From Fundicoccus_A sp052115865 (GTDB lineage Bacteria > Bacillota > Bacilli > Lactobacillales > Aerococcaceae): DNA of 64,000 nucleotides. The translations under genes and the position numbers were made by a program. Within the stretch, counting starts at the first letter, position 1. Each line of letters opens with the position of its first letter. Shown one piece after another: positions 63,740 to 64,000 of this stretch. Location: positions 31,524-95,523 of the forward strand of contig NZ_JBQKME010000010.1 in the NCBI RefSeq assembly GCF_052115865.1, written 5' to 3'. Below the pieces are notes generated by a model, which was not told the DNA's origin, made no database searches, and saw only the letters and a program-made list of their open reading frames with translations.

Positions 63740-63795
63740 AAGTGGGAAGCGACGAGATTATCCGCCATTGTTAGACGTCCCGTCACTTCCCACTT
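63740..63795. repeat. Long inverted repeat in the right-end gap
   Basis: AAGTGGGAAG (63740-63749) and CTTCCCACTT (63786-63795) are exact complements, with GACG and CGTC adding pairs past a bulge around a loop of about 30 bases. No gene was found in 63558-64000. It could be a structured RNA or an end of a decayed element. Confidence 0.5.
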
Positions 63796-63923
63796 ACGAT
63801 TAGATGCTAGATATAAACAAGAAACAAAGGCCTGAAAACCAAAACCCTATAGGCAAATACCTCTATCACTTCTCCCATGTACAAAAAAAGGTTCTTCAAT
63901 TTTTGATGTTGGTAACAAAACTA

Positions 63924-63957
63924 GGTCAGTATGTTTCAAGCATACTGGCTTATTTTT
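63924..63957 (+). terminator. Terminator-like hairpin near the right edge
   Basis: GTCAGTATG pairs with CATACTGGC around a 7-base loop, followed by TTATTTTTG on the plus strand. It could end the pgeF-flavoprotein transcript or a gene that lies beyond the window. Confidence 0.6.
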
Positions 63958-64000
63958 GTACTATAATTTAGTTCGTTCTATTAGGCCATCTTCTTTAACA

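Overview
The window looks like a chromosomal segment from a low-GC Gram-positive bacterium, probably Lactobacillales (Carnobacteriaceae or Aerococcaceae-like; this placement is inferred). The signs are strong AGGAGG ribosome sites, frequent TTG and GTG starts, CcpA-type cre boxes, a Mga-type regulator relic, a YesMN two-component pair, LplABC-type sugar importers without their own ATPase, and the rplM-rpsI pair. No rRNA, tRNA, CRISPR array, intact transposase or phage gene was seen.

Region 1 (1-11.7 kb, minus strand) is a sugar operon read from right to left. It encodes two LplB/LplC-type permeases, a solute-binding protein, an intergenic hairpin, a ROK sugar kinase, a GH1 with the 6-phosphate-binding signature, a YicI-like GH31 alpha-xylosidase, a GH42 beta-galactosidase, a second ROK kinase and a second GH1 cut by the window edge. 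A promoter with cre-like boxes precedes it. Region 2 (11.8-17.1 kb, minus) holds a YesM-type sensor kinase, a YesN-type regulator, a YesL-like membrane protein and an unknown anchored protein; the pair probably controls sugar uptake. Region 3 (17.1-22.9 kb, minus) has a GH36 alpha-galactosidase under its own operator, then a secreted GH5 endoglucanase followed by a cytoplasmic GH43. Taken together with region 1 this resembles a hemicellulose (possibly xyloglucan) breakdown set: GH5 cuts outside, the ABC importer takes up oligosaccharides, and GH31/GH42/GH1/GH43/GH36 trim them inside.

Region 4 (23.0-30.2 kb) starts with nine 41-bp tandem repeats, then a ThuA-like/Gfo-Idh pair with a divergent AraC regulator of uncertain start, a cyclase-family hydrolase, a DegV lipid-binding protein and a secreted FMN/FAD fumarate-reductase-like enzyme. 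Region 5 (30.4-34.9 kb) has pyruvate carboxylase and a ROK repressor. Region 6 (35.0-38.8 kb) is a gene graveyard: a HAD phosphatase with two stops, a deleted carboxymuconolactone decarboxylase, a possible MarR scrap, a broken Mga regulator and a broken acetyltransferase. Among them are an intact 56-residue acidic ORF and an SDR whose catalytic lysine is replaced by asparagine. A second tandem array (13 units of 42 bp) follows.

Region 7 (40.5-58.3 kb, minus) is the most unusual part. It carries a LacI regulator, a YesL-like protein, a GH43-like enzyme, two duplicated binding proteins, two permease pairs, a large secreted DUF5696 protein, a Yip1-family membrane protein, an NHL/TPR membrane protein and a 987-residue binding protein with extra N-terminal beta-rich modules. 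Repeated LacI-type operators lie upstream, and the same operator sits at the GH36 promoter 39 kb away. I read it as a dedicated uptake and processing system for a complex glycan, of unknown substrate. Region 8 (58.5-64 kb) is more ordinary: a GT-C-type membrane protein, rpsI, rplM, pgeF and a YhiN-family flavoprotein.

Across the whole window the decamer AATAAATATC occurs at least 22 times by eye, on both strands and in several reading frames, far more than base composition predicts.
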